Of a stretch of 64,000 nt of DNA, positions 1 through 11,127 are shown piece by piece. Position numbers and translations under genes: made by a program. The notes beneath the pieces are model-generated. The model was given only the letters and a program-made list of their open reading frames with translations, ran no database searches and was not told the DNA's origin. Source of the DNA: Siphonodentalium dalli (lineage: Eukaryota > Mollusca > Scaphopoda > Gadilida > Siphonodentaliidae); assembly GCA_032622095.1 (NCBI GenBank), contig CP136061.1:18852991-18916990 (forward strand). The letters are read 5' to 3'. Position 1 is the stretch's first letter, and each line of letters starts with the position of its first letter.

Positions 1-1070
1 ATGCTTTCAGTTTATTTAAGTTGTTGGAATTAATTTAGTTGCTTGATTACCCACGATTTATGAAGTTTTGTGCTGTTTACAGATGGAAATGTTGATATTT
101 TATTTTTAGAATTACCAGTCTATAGTCGAAAGCGAGATTACAAGATGTCGTATTAGTACGCAAATCACATAAATAGAAAACTTACATGTTTCAGAATATT
201 GTATTATTCTAAAATCAAATAGCCTATATAAAATCATATTTATGAATAGGAAAGTACCGTATTCCGACGAAATATGTCCTATTTACGACGGACTCCTTGT
301 GCGAGTTCATTTCCGGTCAATTCTATATTGGTGCACTGGGATAAAAACATTGTGGAGAAAAATACGTTTAATAACATTTGAATGTAAATTAATCGAGAAA
401 TTGTCGGTTATCAGGTACAATCATATAGCTTATAACCCATATATATTGATGGGCATAATCAAAAGCTTGATCCCATGCGCGATTGTCAATACTGATCGAT
501 TTCCATTCGTAATCGTATTCTAGTATTGACGGATGGGTTTGTTTGTAATCATGACCGCCCCGCCCCCATGGCTTGTGTATCGGCTATCGCAAAATAATGT
601 TAGGATATTATGGTCTCCCATACCAAGAAAAATAGTTCCTAAGAATGTAAACAATGCAAATGGAGGACATTTTGCCATTATTCAGGATGACAGTACTATT
701 TTCACAGGCAGGGTATTTGGAAAAGTTCTTGTTTTTCCTCAAAATGATGTCTCCTTGTCTCTGGCCAGATTCTTATAGGACCATTTTGACTGTTCAGTTT
801 GTACAAAAAGTTAACCATTGGAACTGGAGAAACGCCGTTTGGGGACATGATTTTTTGTCACTCTACCGCGAGTAAATTCTAACAGCTATAATTTCTCTAC
901 TAATGACAAGATCTTTGTTTATTATTGATTATTATGTGTGAAAAATATGAAGTTTATCCATTCTATGGCCGGTGAGTAATTATTGATCATCTGGAGGTAG
1001 GGTGCAATCCGCGGTGGCCATCTTGACCAAACTTTACCATCCCCTTAAGTTCATCAAGTCAGGTCTGACT
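1..1070. other. AT-rich unannotated flank
   Basis: No recognisable gene, RNA or repeat structure. Short open frames (93, 81 and 73 codons between 242 and 875) have no recognisable domain or composition bias and are of a length expected by chance. The sequence just before 1071 is the left flank of the inverted-repeat element that starts at 1076. Confidence 0.5.
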
Positions 1071-1831
1071 AGTAACAGGTCGGGCAATTCCCAGATATAG
1101 CTACAATAGCCATATATAGCTATTGTAGCTACATTTGACTATCACTTTTTGCAAATTGTCCGATTACTTCGACAAAACCAACAATATCAACATAAATGAC
1201 TTCCGGTCGTACTTATAGAATGTTTTTGCATCTGCAACCGATGATTAAGTGACACGTTGCCCATCTACATCGTTATAAATATAAGTTTGTCAGTTTTTTT
1301 ACTTACTTTTATACGTTGTGCCTCTGCAAAACGTTGAAATTAAGGATTTTCTTAAAGATTCGCGAGGAAATTGTGCGCATGGCCATATCTTGAAAGCGTT
1401 GGCGACATATCTGTGATGTAAGATGCATTTTCATTGGCTGCATTTAACGGAGTTTTGACTTATAAAAAACCTACCTTCATATTTCAGAAAAAATACGGAA
1501 ACACATATTGGCAATACCTTGGTTTTTTAAAAGTAGCAGGAATTTCAAATACGTTATGAAAAATGACTAGATCTACACGTTTTAAAGTAAATATAAAGTA
1601 ATCGTCACAACAGATTTACCTCATACTAAGATGTGGTTGTGTGTTTAGCCATTAATGGTAAGTGGTGATTATGGTATACCCATTATAACGCTTTGGTGTG
1701 GCTCCCTAGTGGTCGAGTAGATACGATACATGCACGGACCCCAGGCAAATTAGAATTTAGCAAACTTAGCCGAGATATAATTTCGGCCGGTCGGCACAAT
1801 GCCCTTATAAATTGTCAACACAAATCGAAGA

Positions 1832-1850
1832 ATATATATATATATATATA
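1832..1850. repeat. (TA)n microsatellite
   Basis: Uninterrupted alternating A and T for about 19 bases, inside the 1076-3392 element. Confidence 0.85.
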
Positions 1851-2090
1851 CCGTAGATAAAGACTGGTAATGCATTTGCAAATATAATAGAAAGATTTGG
1901 GGTGTTTATAAAAAAGGTCGTCACCGGAAGATGGTTAACTCATCCGAAGCCGTCGTATTTCCATTATACTTCTGAGATGCCGCGTTGTTTGCAACATGTC
2001 GTCGGCTTTAGTGTAAGGTGTAAATTAATGCGTAAATATGCCAGTATACGCCGTCACAAAATCGCGGCCATATTGGATCCATGGTTTACC

Positions 2091-2259
2091 AGGTCCGGTT
2101 CCGTGGTTTTAGTGCTACTGCCAAAGTTTTTGAGTTGCATTTTCATAAATGGAAGTCATAAATATTCAAAAGCTTCATATATGGAAATGCTACTCCAGAA
2201 CTTTGACTTGTAACTGTAAAACCAGCTGATTGAATCTCCGAAACCACGGAACCGGACCT
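2091..2259. repeat. Perfect 19 bp inverted repeat with 131 bp spacer
   Basis: AGGTCCGGTTCCGTGGTTT at 2091-2109 is perfectly reverse-complemented at 2241-2259. It lies inside the 1076-3392 element. I see no TSD around it, so it may be a nested MITE that lost its duplication or an internal structure of the host element. Confidence 0.6.
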
Positions 2260-3397
2260 CGTAGATCAAAGATCAAACGTGACAAGGTGAATTCAATGCA
2301 TACATGTCCGTTTATGACCAATTATTTAACGAAATTGAAAAATTGTGTACCGGTACTAGCACACGCTCTTAAGCATGTTATATATAGTGTATCTTTGGTC
2401 GAAATCAGTCACATGTTAAATTCAGCAAAATTGCATTTTGCCAAAAAAATGCTAATTTTAAGTTATGGATATCTGTCATAAATGGGTTGCTGAGTTTATA
2501 CCATAACTACATTATAAATAAACATATAATGCCGTGGTTATGATGTCAAATTGTCCATTATTTTGTCTTAATCATAAAGATATCGGGGGTAATTCTGGAT
2601 AGCAACAGGGATCGTTTGTTGGCCCTTTCTCAATAGGAAATAGACATGTTTTTCCCAATTTCAGATCCCAAAATTAAAATAATCTTTTTCAAGTGATATT
2701 TGATAATTTTAGTTGAAGTTGTTCATTGTGAGTTTAGACGATGTATTATTGTTAGTGTTGTTTAAATTGTTAATGGAGATATGCAAGCTTAATGCGGTTT
2801 AATTGCATTAATTTAAGCAATAACATTGCTTGTTAATATATTGCTTTACTGTTATATGTTAATAGTAGCATACTGGCTTATCTGTTATATAATTTTCCCA
2901 CACGATGAAGGTGGTACAAAAAGTCGTATCACATAACGAATCGACTTACCGTAGTTTTTTCAGCAAACAAGGTAGATGTTTCAAAAAAGATTAAAATTTT
3001 AGTTATCGGGAAGCTGATTGGCTAATGCGACTTATTACGTAGAATGGGGGATATACCATGCATATATTTGGGCAGAATTTGTTCACGACTCTCCAAGTTT
3101 TCTTTAAAAAAACTGATTTAGAAGGTATACTTTACTTATAAAAAATAGCGTTAAATATCTTCTTTTCCGCAAAGCCTTGCAAGTCGTGAGTTCTTGGAAG
3201 TGGCACCGATCGATGTCAAAACATGCACCGGAGGGTTTGTGTTTGCAACAGCTTGCGGAGTTATCTAATTCCGACGCAAACAAGCAAAATGTGGTTTTGC
3301 ACTAGTCAAATGTGGCTACAATAGCTATATAATATATGGCTATTGTAGCTATAAAAAAAATAATAGCCTATATCTGGGAATTGCCCGACCTGAGTAA

Positions 3398-3954
3398 TTG
3401 TCAAGCAACAACAACAAACAAAAAAACACGAAAATACGATATAAACGCTATACTAATAGGACTATACTAGTACTTACGACCAGTCTGCAGTGTGTTATTT
3501 CTGGTTGCCTCGGAGTTTTTCTTTTCACTGCTTTGCTCGCTGTCCGCGATTGGGGCGTTGCTTTTCACAATATCATCCACTGACCTATCAAACGAAACTT
3601 TTGTTTCGTTCATTCCGATCTATATAAAATTAAATTACAATTGTTAGCGAGTAGCCTCTGACTGTGTGCCAGTAGTAAACCTCACAAGGCGTGAACAGGT
3701 GAATAAACCTGGAGAGAAAACTCACACGTCCACCGCCGGAAGTAGATTGCAAATTTGGACGACTAAAAAGTGTGTCGATGAATCAGGAACCGGAACTAAA
3801 TACGGATAAACCCAGGACAAAGTTTTAGATAGATATAGGGGCTTATAAATATTTATTTTGATGATGGAAATTATATATTATAATAGTTGTAACAAATAGC
3901 AATACACAAGATCATAACACATTGCAGTACACAATAAATAGTATAAATATAAAT
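3398..3954. other. Intergenic, nothing recognised
   Basis: The stretch between two transposon relics holds one 61-codon open frame (3398-3583) starting right at the edge of the upstream element, with no recognisable domain. A small hairpin ACGAAAC / GTTTCGT lies near 3591-3609. No gene is supported. Confidence 0.4.
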
Positions 3955-3963
3955 ATATAAATA

Positions 3964-4033
3964 TAGACGCCACAACCGTCAGATCCGATCTCCGATGAGA
4001 GTACTTAGCGAGATCGGACGGTTGTGGCGTCTA
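3964..4033. mobile_element. 70 bp foldback MITE (MULE-type TSD)
   Basis: TAGACGCCACAACCGTC at the left end is matched in reverse complement at the right end, and pairing continues through CCGATCTC after a 4-5 base bulge in the left arm, giving a stem of about 24 bp around a 17-22 base loop. The element is flanked by a perfect 9 bp direct repeat, ATATAAATA (3955-3963 and 4034-4042). A 9 bp TSD is typical of Mutator-like elements, so a miniature MULE is the likeliest class. Caution: the surroundings are AT-rich and carry other ATAAATA strings, so the TSD is weaker evidence than its length suggests; the hairpin is unambiguous. Confidence 0.75.
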
Positions 4034-4379
4034 ATATAAATAGTGCATGTTCCCTATAATTATTCCAAATTTCAACTTCATCATAATTCCTTTGATTTTC
4101 TGTACAGTCTCATATATATGGGAACGGGAAGATTCGGCTCGGTATTTTTCGCTCGCGGGAAGATTCGGCTGAGAATATTCGGTTAGGAAGAATCGACCAG
4201 TCTGTTGATCTAGTTAATTAATGCAGGGATTGTGGCTTGTTTGCAGCTTTCTCTTTGTCTTATTGGAAGAACAATTAGTTGTAACAATAACAACAAATTG
4301 CATGAGCGATTGTGGGATCATTCACAAGGGTCTTGATTAATTCATTTGTAGTAATAACACACTTTATTAGACGAATAAT

Positions 4380-4700
4380 ATAATAAAAACGGCCAAACTG
4401 CTAAAGTACCGTAGATCTATGCGCTGCTTGCATGACGTCATTTGTCACGTCAAATGCGCGCGTTCGTCACAACAATAGCAGCGCCCGAGCGCTGATTTAT
4501 TCAACGCCGATTCCACGGGCACATCTAGACCCCGAAGCCACGACAAATAGTTTTCGCGGCTACATGGCTCAACCAATTTCGTGGCTGATGAGTTAGCTAA
4601 GCCGGCTCAGTCGCGACGTACGCGGCTGGTGAAATATGGCGGCTCAGTCGGCTGAGACGTTATAATTCAGCGTATTTCAGTTTCCGAAATGTTCCTAATC
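4380..4700. other. Locally CpG-rich stretch with CRE-like and YY1-like motifs
   Basis: Against AT-rich surroundings this stretch is visibly richer in CG dinucleotides (GCGCGCG, CGCGACG, ACGCGG). It contains the full palindromic cAMP response element TGACGTCA at 4433-4440 and AAATATGGCGGC at 4632-4643, close to the YY1 core ATGGCGGC, plus a near-palindrome CTCAGTCGGCTGAG. This could be a fragment of a promoter, but no exon, transcript start or downstream open frame is visible to anchor it, and the motifs are short. Confidence 0.25.
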
Positions 4701-5740
4701 CCCGTTTGTTTTAGCGTATGTTGTGAACCCGTAGAATTCCACTCCACACGTAGGCCTACTATTTTTGGTGTTGGGCTTTTCCATTATGGCGAAAATACAC
4801 GAAGAACTGACATGGATGTACTATAGTTTCCCCATCTAATCGGTATAAGTTACATTGGGACTTCTGTCGACTTCAGACTGCTATCATCACTGGCATCTTG
4901 CGATATATGCATGCATCAATGAATGATGAATCCGATAGTAATGTTATAAGATTTCAAACTATTTTCTATTCTCTTCTGTAGGTTATGTGCATATATTGAC
5001 AAATGCCAGCTAAATAAACAATTTATACTTTAACACTTTCAATAGTGAATGGATGCTCCCATTCAGTTATTTGAAAGCATGCATTGGAATAGTCTATTCG
5101 ACATTGAGATGCCCGGGTGTTCTGATAATATAACCATGCCGTGTCCATGCGAGTATGCCAATATTCACCTACAAATCCCGTGCCATGCACCTGTGGTCGC
5201 GATTATATGCCCCAATAGCCATGTAATCGTGAACCCCGATTACATATTGTTTGCTATATAATCCGTGGCGTACAGTTGCCCATGCAATTTCGGTGGCGGA
5301 GATTTATTTCATGTGGCTGGCGTTAGAGATAATATGGCTGACGGTGGCTTGTGGCCAATATGGCTGGCGGCTTCGGGCTCTAGGCACATCCCATGCTCAA
5401 TGGAATTCGAGCGCTTTCAGACAACACGAGATAATTGGGGATTTGAATCCACGTAGGATGATCCATTTCCAAAATCTAAATCACGTGGCTGGTTATAGTA
5501 TTACTGTAAATTATGGACTCGAAAGAGAGCTATATATACGAAATACCATTACAAAACGATGTATCCGTACTGCTAAATTGCATATAGTTACGGCCCTTGT
5601 TCGACTTGGAAATTAGTAATTTTTGTGTCCGAAAGAACATTTTAGCTTGTAACTATGTCGTTTCAATTCTAACTTAGTCATAATGACTAACTTAGCTGAT
5701 GACTAACTAACTTGTTCTTTATGATTAAGGATTTTTCTCA
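4701..5740. other. Intergenic with unassigned open frames
   Basis: Two overlapping plus-strand open frames (5049-5261, 70 codons; 5251-5616, 121 codons) are the longest here. The longer one is rich in Trp and His because the DNA has repeated ATGGCTGGCG / GTGGC words between 5270 and 5370. I recognise no domain, no splice-site pattern joining them, and no conserved motif. A small inverted repeat GTAATCG / CGATTAC lies at about 5222-5244. I do not call a gene. Confidence 0.3.
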
Positions 5741-6000
5741 GTGGCATTTGGGTGGTGGGGTCTATTGTGCCAAATAACTGTGCTTCATAGTGCAGGTTTT
5801 GTCCGCACTTTTATGACCCTTGGCCAGAGTTATGACCCGGGGTTTGTTTTTTTTTTCTGCATTTTTTCCAGAGTTATGGTCCTTTGCCAGAGTTATGACA
5901 CGGGGTTAAACTGAGGGAAATACCCCACTATTACTTCATTTTCTCTATACATAAAGCCAATATTGAGCGTACAGCATTGGCCCACGCTTTGCGTTACCCT
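5741..6000. repeat. Dispersed repeat with CCAGAGTTATG motifs
   Basis: The word CCAGAGTTATG occurs three times (5824-5834, 5868-5878, 5887-5897), each followed by G(A/G)CC- or GACAC-type text, with a T-rich run between the first two. This pattern resembles, from memory, a dispersed repeat common in bivalve intergenic DNA. The boundaries given are approximate. Confidence 0.45.
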
Positions 6001-8588
6001 TGTTTTTCTCGCCGTATATATTAGAATTGGTCCTAGTTTTATTTACGATGAAATGGGCAAGCTATACTGACTAATATTATGTTATTATGTTTAAAGGTGG
6101 ATTAACTCTTCTTAAATTATGTTTATAGTTTCCGTGGTATAAAATAATACATCTGTGTCGAAAACGCCAGTCCTGTCCGGAAAAGCAATTAATTCTATCA
6201 GTTAATGTCGATTTTATAATGCTCACATGGACTCAGTCTACATACTGATACTGACCACTATTTTTTATATGTGGGTATGTAGTTTACTCCAGACTGACAT
6301 GGACTATGATCGCCAGGGGTGACATAAAGCCAAAATTGGTTTATTCCGTTATGGTCCCTGGTCTAGATATAAGTCTGAGAGGAAAGTGATGAAGTTAGTT
6401 TTCGAATGTTTTGTATTGATTGTGGAATATAACTATAACAATTATAAAAACGCCACAAGACTATATTATTAGTTTGAATTGTTTGTGATGCTCGATAAAC
6501 TTAAGCGAAATTAAATTACAACTAAGTAAAATAAATTTCACTTAAGAGCATATCAATATTATACGCTTGAGTCCAATTATTTAATAAATGTGAAAACGGC
6601 CTCCCATAAAATTGTATTTCTTCAAGCCAATATGCCATACATGTATATACCAGTTTGAAACATGTGCACAGCTAGGTCCCCAGAAGAAAAGAATTGACCC
6701 CACCCCAATAATACTTAATCCTATAGAAAGGTTTCTATCTTCTTCGGGTCTATCAATTTATCCTTTTTTTTAAAGTCTACAAACTGGTACAAGATAAACA
6801 CAAACAAATATTAGTTACATAAATGCCTCATATAAATTTAAGGTAGAAAGATATTTTAATACACTTCAATTTTATCATACCAAATTGGTTATACTTGGAC
6901 GTATTCATCCAGATCCAGATGTATCCAGTGTAAAAATTGTTTCATAATGTGACCGTGCTATTTTATATACCAAAACAGTATATGCCTTTATTACATGCTA
7001 CACATGTATACTAACTAAGTTATTATACCTAACTCACTAATATACATTTTATAGCTGCATTATCATTTCATTCCGCGTCCTTGGTTCATTCCATTCCGCG
7101 CTATTCCATTCTATACACTTCCCTTCCCAGTTGCATTCCTGTTCTGCATTTCGCTATTTCATATTCTTAACTTGGCCCAATTCCTTGTCCACTGAGTCTA
7201 CTCTGTCTATGTTAGCGCCCAATCTGAGATCTAACTGTCGGACACTAATGTGTCTTAGCCAATCACAGGTAAGCTTATTTGCCGCCTTTTGTCAGTTCAT
7301 AATTAGCGTTCGTGCTGTAAACATCGCTCCTGTTATTGCGTCAGTGATAGCGTAAATTCTTCAAATGCCTTGAAGACTGTAGAAGTTATAAAGTATAAGA
7401 GTAATACTACGTTATGACATCTTGACCTATGTTCCTACGATATGGTATGTGATATTCTGTTATATGTTTTTTACCCATTATTATATCTTTATTTTAATAC
7501 TATTGTCTTCGTTTTGTATGTTTAGAATTACATCACATTTGCAATATATATTTGCCCAATAGTTTAGAGATGTTGGAAATCGCACACTGCGTTCATAATC
7601 TACCTTTTATACTAGCATGTAGGTTTTATTTCTAACTGTTCGTCACAGTTAGGATTGTGTCAAAATAGTTGTTTATATCGACAATAGGGAAGTTGGTTTT
7701 TGACACAATCACATTTCACATATTTATTTATATCCATACCGGATATATATTTTGGTAGCAACTACAACCTATGTATTTGTTCACCAGGGTCCTGTAACTC
7801 CTGTTGGTTTTACGTTGGTCATCTGGATTGATGTTTGATGCTCGATGTGATGTCTGATGTTTGTTGGAAGTCAAGCTGGCTGTATAGATGTGTTTGATGT
7901 CGTCCTGTGATGTTGGATTGTGTTCACTGTTCCGTTTAGCATGAGTATCTAATAAATGCATGATGACGACTTTTAAAGGTAGGCTCAGCTTTCTATAGAC
8001 CCTGCCAGATGTTAAGACTCAGAGCCCATAAATGTTTGTGATAGCGACATGGTTCACTTAAGACCCACCCCTGTGCTCTACCACAATAAGAACTCCAGTA
8101 CATAAGCACAGGTCTGACGCAAACCGGCTGTTTTTTTCTATTTAGGATTAAGTGTTATTGGGGTGGGGTCATTTTTTATCTGGGGGGCTGTGAACTGTGC
8201 GTATATCTGGACAACTATTAAAATGTCGAAGTTGTCAGACGATACGCGTATTCCGGATTTGACAGAAAGCGAGATCCACCTCCTATTCCTGTCAGTTATT
8301 TTACGCCAACCCATAACATGTGCTTTTTTCGCCGGTTTGTTTTGATTCGCGTCTTTGCCCTTGGAATGTGGATTTCGAAATGACAGACTAAGTATTTTTT
8401 ATCAGAAGAATACTCGCGGTCCGGTGTCATTTAAAGATATAATTGACAATGTCTTACTGCAAAGAAGATGGAGGCGAGTGATTTTATATTATTTATTCTA
8501 GACTATAAACTTATTATATTTATAACAGTGTATAAACTATAATTTATATAAAAGACTTACTCACTTAGACCGTCACCTAGGCTATATA
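6001..8588. other. AT-rich intergenic region, no gene recognised
   Basis: I see no exon-like, RNA or mobile-element structure that I can support apart from small hairpins: CTAACTGT/ACAGTTAG at 7632-7652 (5 base loop), immediately followed by GATTGTGTCAAAA/TTTTGACACAATC at 7653-7710. A stretch rich in CATTCCGCG-like words lies near 7070-7115, and GATGT-rich text near 7815-7925 explains the minus-strand 77-codon frame there. Open frames are 60-77 codons and lack any recognised domain. Confidence 0.4.
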
Positions 8589-8598
8589 TTAATTATTA

Positions 8599-9206
8599 CG
8601 AAGTGGCTAAAGAACGGTATAGGCCTACCGCTCTTTAGTACTGAGGGCTAAAGAACGGTATACCGCTCTTTAGTGATGAGGGCTAAAGAGCGGTACGGAA
8701 TATAACGTTATACGTTGGCGCAATGCGCAAAATATCTTGGCAACGCACGTGCCGCTCTTCCAACATGGACAGCTCTTTAGCATTGAGGGCTATTAGCTAA
8801 AGAACGGCGCACCACTTTTTAGCGATGAGAGCTAAAGAGCGATACGGATTATAACGTTATGTGTTGGCGCAATGCGCAAAATATCTTGGCAACGCACGTG
8901 CTGCTCATCCAACCTGGACCGCTCTTTAGCACCGAGGGCTAAAGAGCAGTATACCGTTCTTTAGCACCAAACGCTAAAGAGTGGTATACCGTTCATTAGC
9001 GTATCAGGCCCATATACTAGTAGCTAAAGCGCGGTATACAGCTCTTTAGCGTTTGTCACTAAAGAGCAGTATACCGTTATTTAGCACCAAACGCTAAAGA
9101 GCGGTATACCGTTAATTAGCGTATCAGGCCCATACAGCTAAAGCGCGGTATACCGCTCTTTAGCGTTTGGTACTAAAGAGCGGTATACCGTTCTTTAGCC
9201 ACGGCC
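8599..9206. mobile_element. Palindrome-array element (tandem cruciform-forming repeats)
   Basis: The segment is almost wholly made of copies of GCTAAAGAGCGGTA and its reverse complement TACCGCTCTTTAGC, often abutting to form palindromes of about 28 bp (for example around 8648-8674, 9094-9119 and 9138-9163). I count on the order of ten such stems. Two long internal duplications are visible: a block with TTGGCGCAATGCGCAA and GGCAACGCACGTG (from 8682 and again from 8831, 149 bp apart), and a block with ATTAGCGTATCAGGCCCATA (near 8994 and 9114, about 120 bp apart). The outermost sequences are a perfect 17 bp inverted repeat, GTGGCTAAAGAACGGTA (8603-8619 and 9186-9202), and outside these lies a 9 bp direct repeat TAATTATTA (8590-8598 and 9207-9215), a plausible MULE-type TSD although the four terminal bases of the two ends do not pair. 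There is no coding capacity. A foldback-type or MULE-derived MITE expanded by internal duplication is the most economical reading. Confidence 0.65.
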
Positions 9207-9418
9207 TAATTATTATTTATTAGTATTACAAATACAATTCGGTTACACTAAACGCAGCAAGTCCCTGGAAATGCAGCAACCCCCCGGTATATGCAGCAAT
9301 TCCCTGGTAAACGCAGCAAGTCCCCCTCGCCGAGGGTGAATTACTGCGGATTAGTCATGCGTGTTTACACAACGATATGTTTAATCAGTGCAGGTGCTGA
9401 TTACAAGAATACAGGAAA

Positions 9419-9482
9419 AGTCGGCCCCACGCGAAGTCGGCCCCATACGAAGACGGCCCCACGCGAAGTCGGCCCCATATAT
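9419..9482. repeat. Short tandem repeat, GTCGGCCCCA unit
   Basis: Four imperfect copies of a unit of about 16-17 bases centred on AAGTCGGCCCCA(C/T)(A/G)CG, inside the outer composite element. Confidence 0.7.
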
Positions 9483-9667
9483 GGCAAAACCATTGTTCAA
9501 AAATCATTCTTTATTTATTTTATGATATGAAATATGAAACTGATAATAATGATAATGACAAAGCGGGAATTTAAAACTGAGCGAAAAAAATAATAAGACT
9601 TAGGCCAAAAGGAAGAATACCTGAGTTTAGGGTAACATGAAGGAAAAAAACAGGGGCGGGCGGGCGG

Positions 9668-10767
9668 TAGTGTTCAAACGACTCTGGGATTCTGGAGTCG
9701 ACTAGTCGAACACCAAAAGTCGAGTCGACGTCGACTAGTCGGCCAAATACATCACCAACCTTATACTAATGAAGCACATGTGAAAGAAAATTACAAATTC
9801 CGTGCCATCATCACACTATTTACACTCTACTGTGATCGGAGAATTGAATCACGTGACACGTCACGTGGTTTTGTTGCAAATGAACCGGTGCTCTAGAAAC
9901 CCACCGATCGCAAATAAGTTCCCTACGAATCTACGATGATAATGAGAATAAATAATTGAGGAAATAATTGAGGGATTTTCTGTTAATCATGAAATCAAAT
10001 AAATACTTCCCTGCCAGTGTATAGAAAATAAACGATACTCAGTCTCAGAGTCAGCTCAAAATAAAAAACAAAACAAAAGAAAACGTGCACACACACTGTG
10101 TGGCACACATACTGTGTGACACACATTATAATTATTAATGATTATATATACGATGTGTACATAGGCCTACTTTGTAAGTTGCCATAACTTCCGTAAGGCG
10201 TACGTAGCAAGCAGAGAGTTAGACTCAGTTAGTGTCGACGAACACTTTTGTGGAAGCCCCTCCCTCTTTACCTGTGTTGGTTAGAAATGCGCACTACGAA
10301 TTTTTGCGTCCGCGGTGTAGGGAGTATGAAATGTGCGCGAGCGTAGAAACTAAATGACGCAATGCAAAGACCACGTGGCATTAACCTGGAACATGCGTGA
10401 GACGTCGGTCAAGTACGCCGCGACCTAATATTTACTGTTTATGGACCACGTACTTTTTAGAAGTCAAATATAGAGTTACTGCTCTTGTAATGATAATGGT
10501 TAACTTGAATTATCGCATTGGCGAATTTCGGCGTAGTTCTATGTCAAGCTCGACATTAGGACATATGTTTGGACTTTGGAAAGCTTCTTGAACATAGACT
10601 AGCTATCTTTGCTGCTTTTCTGACCCACATTTAGTGAAACCATGCATTGTCAAGGCCAGCTGATGAGATTAGATACTGTATTTCGACTAGTCGACTGTGG
10701 AAGTTAGAGTCGATTACCCGAAAAACCAGCGTCGACGATTATTTGTCGACTAATCGTTTGAACACTA
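9668..10767. mobile_element. Non-autonomous hAT element with GC-rich 8 bp TSD
   Basis: Both ends read TAGTGTTCAAACGA inward (14 bp perfect, then diverging), and both are flanked by the identical octamer GCGGGCGG (9660-9667 and 10768-10775). An 8 bp TSD with a short TIR beginning (C/T)A is the hallmark of hAT transposons. The subterminal regions are dense in GTCGACTAGTCG-type words on both sides (9691-9744 and 10683-10752), as expected for transposase-binding motifs. The 1100 bp interior has no transposase: its 64- and 60-codon frames (10397-10591, 10647-10829) are unrecognisable. A twin E-box, CACGTG at 9850-9855 and again at 9862-9867, lies inside. This is the youngest layer of the nest, since it interrupts the Harbinger-like element. 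Confidence 0.85.
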
Positions 10768-10982
10768 GCGGGCGGTACTTCATTTTATTTTATTTTTTTA
10801 TTTTATTTTTCACGGGGGATAGTATTTAAGTATTCGTGCCTTCTAATCGTCTGCCAGTGTCACTCGTATAAAGCTTGGGCAAGTCATTGTCACACTAATC
10901 AATGTCATGGTAGCTTTAATCAGTTTAATGGTGTTACAGAAGTTCAATGACATGTATACAGCATGATATTAAATGATATTAT

Positions 10983-11071
10983 ATATAGAACTAGAAGGTG
11001 ACCCGACTTCGTCCGGGCTTTGACCTTGAATTGACCATTTTTAAGGTCAAGGTCAGACCCGTCGAAAACAC

Positions 11072-11127
<56 letters not shown>

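Larger units (their letters stand above)
1076..3392. mobile_element. Non-autonomous DNA transposon with hairpin-bearing terminal inverted repeats
   Basis: Both ends begin CAGGTCGGGCAATTCCCAG (the right end in reverse complement) and both are flanked by the 5 bp direct repeat AGTAA (1071-1075 and 3393-3397). Inside each terminal repeat is a hairpin: the left one pairs GCTACAATAGC with GCTATTGTAGC around 1097-1132, and the right one does the same around 3316-3351. The end similarity runs on to a shared ACATTTGACTA, so each inverted repeat is about 70-90 bp with a small insertion in the right copy. The interior holds open frames of 103 and 83 codons (1902-2213 and 2230-2481) without a recognisable transposase signature, so the copy looks non-autonomous. 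Superfamily is not assigned: a 5 bp TSD fits few families and the CAGGTC end is not diagnostic to me. The inverted-repeat structure and TSD are seen directly; that it is a transposon is inference. Confidence 0.78.

Noticed and set aside
242-875. Three short open frames near the left edge
   Set aside because: Length expected by chance in three frames; no motif recognised; two overlap in different frames.
1902-2481. Open frames inside the 1076-3392 element as a transposase
   Set aside because: No DDE/D spacing, zinc finger or other transposase hallmark seen.
5049-5616. Overlapping 70- and 121-codon frames as a host gene
   Set aside because: No domain, no splice structure, and composition is explained by repeated ATGGCTGGCG words. 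Not enough to call a gene.
7728-7961. 77-codon minus-strand frame
   Set aside because: It coincides with GATGT-rich low-complexity DNA and has no recognisable domain.
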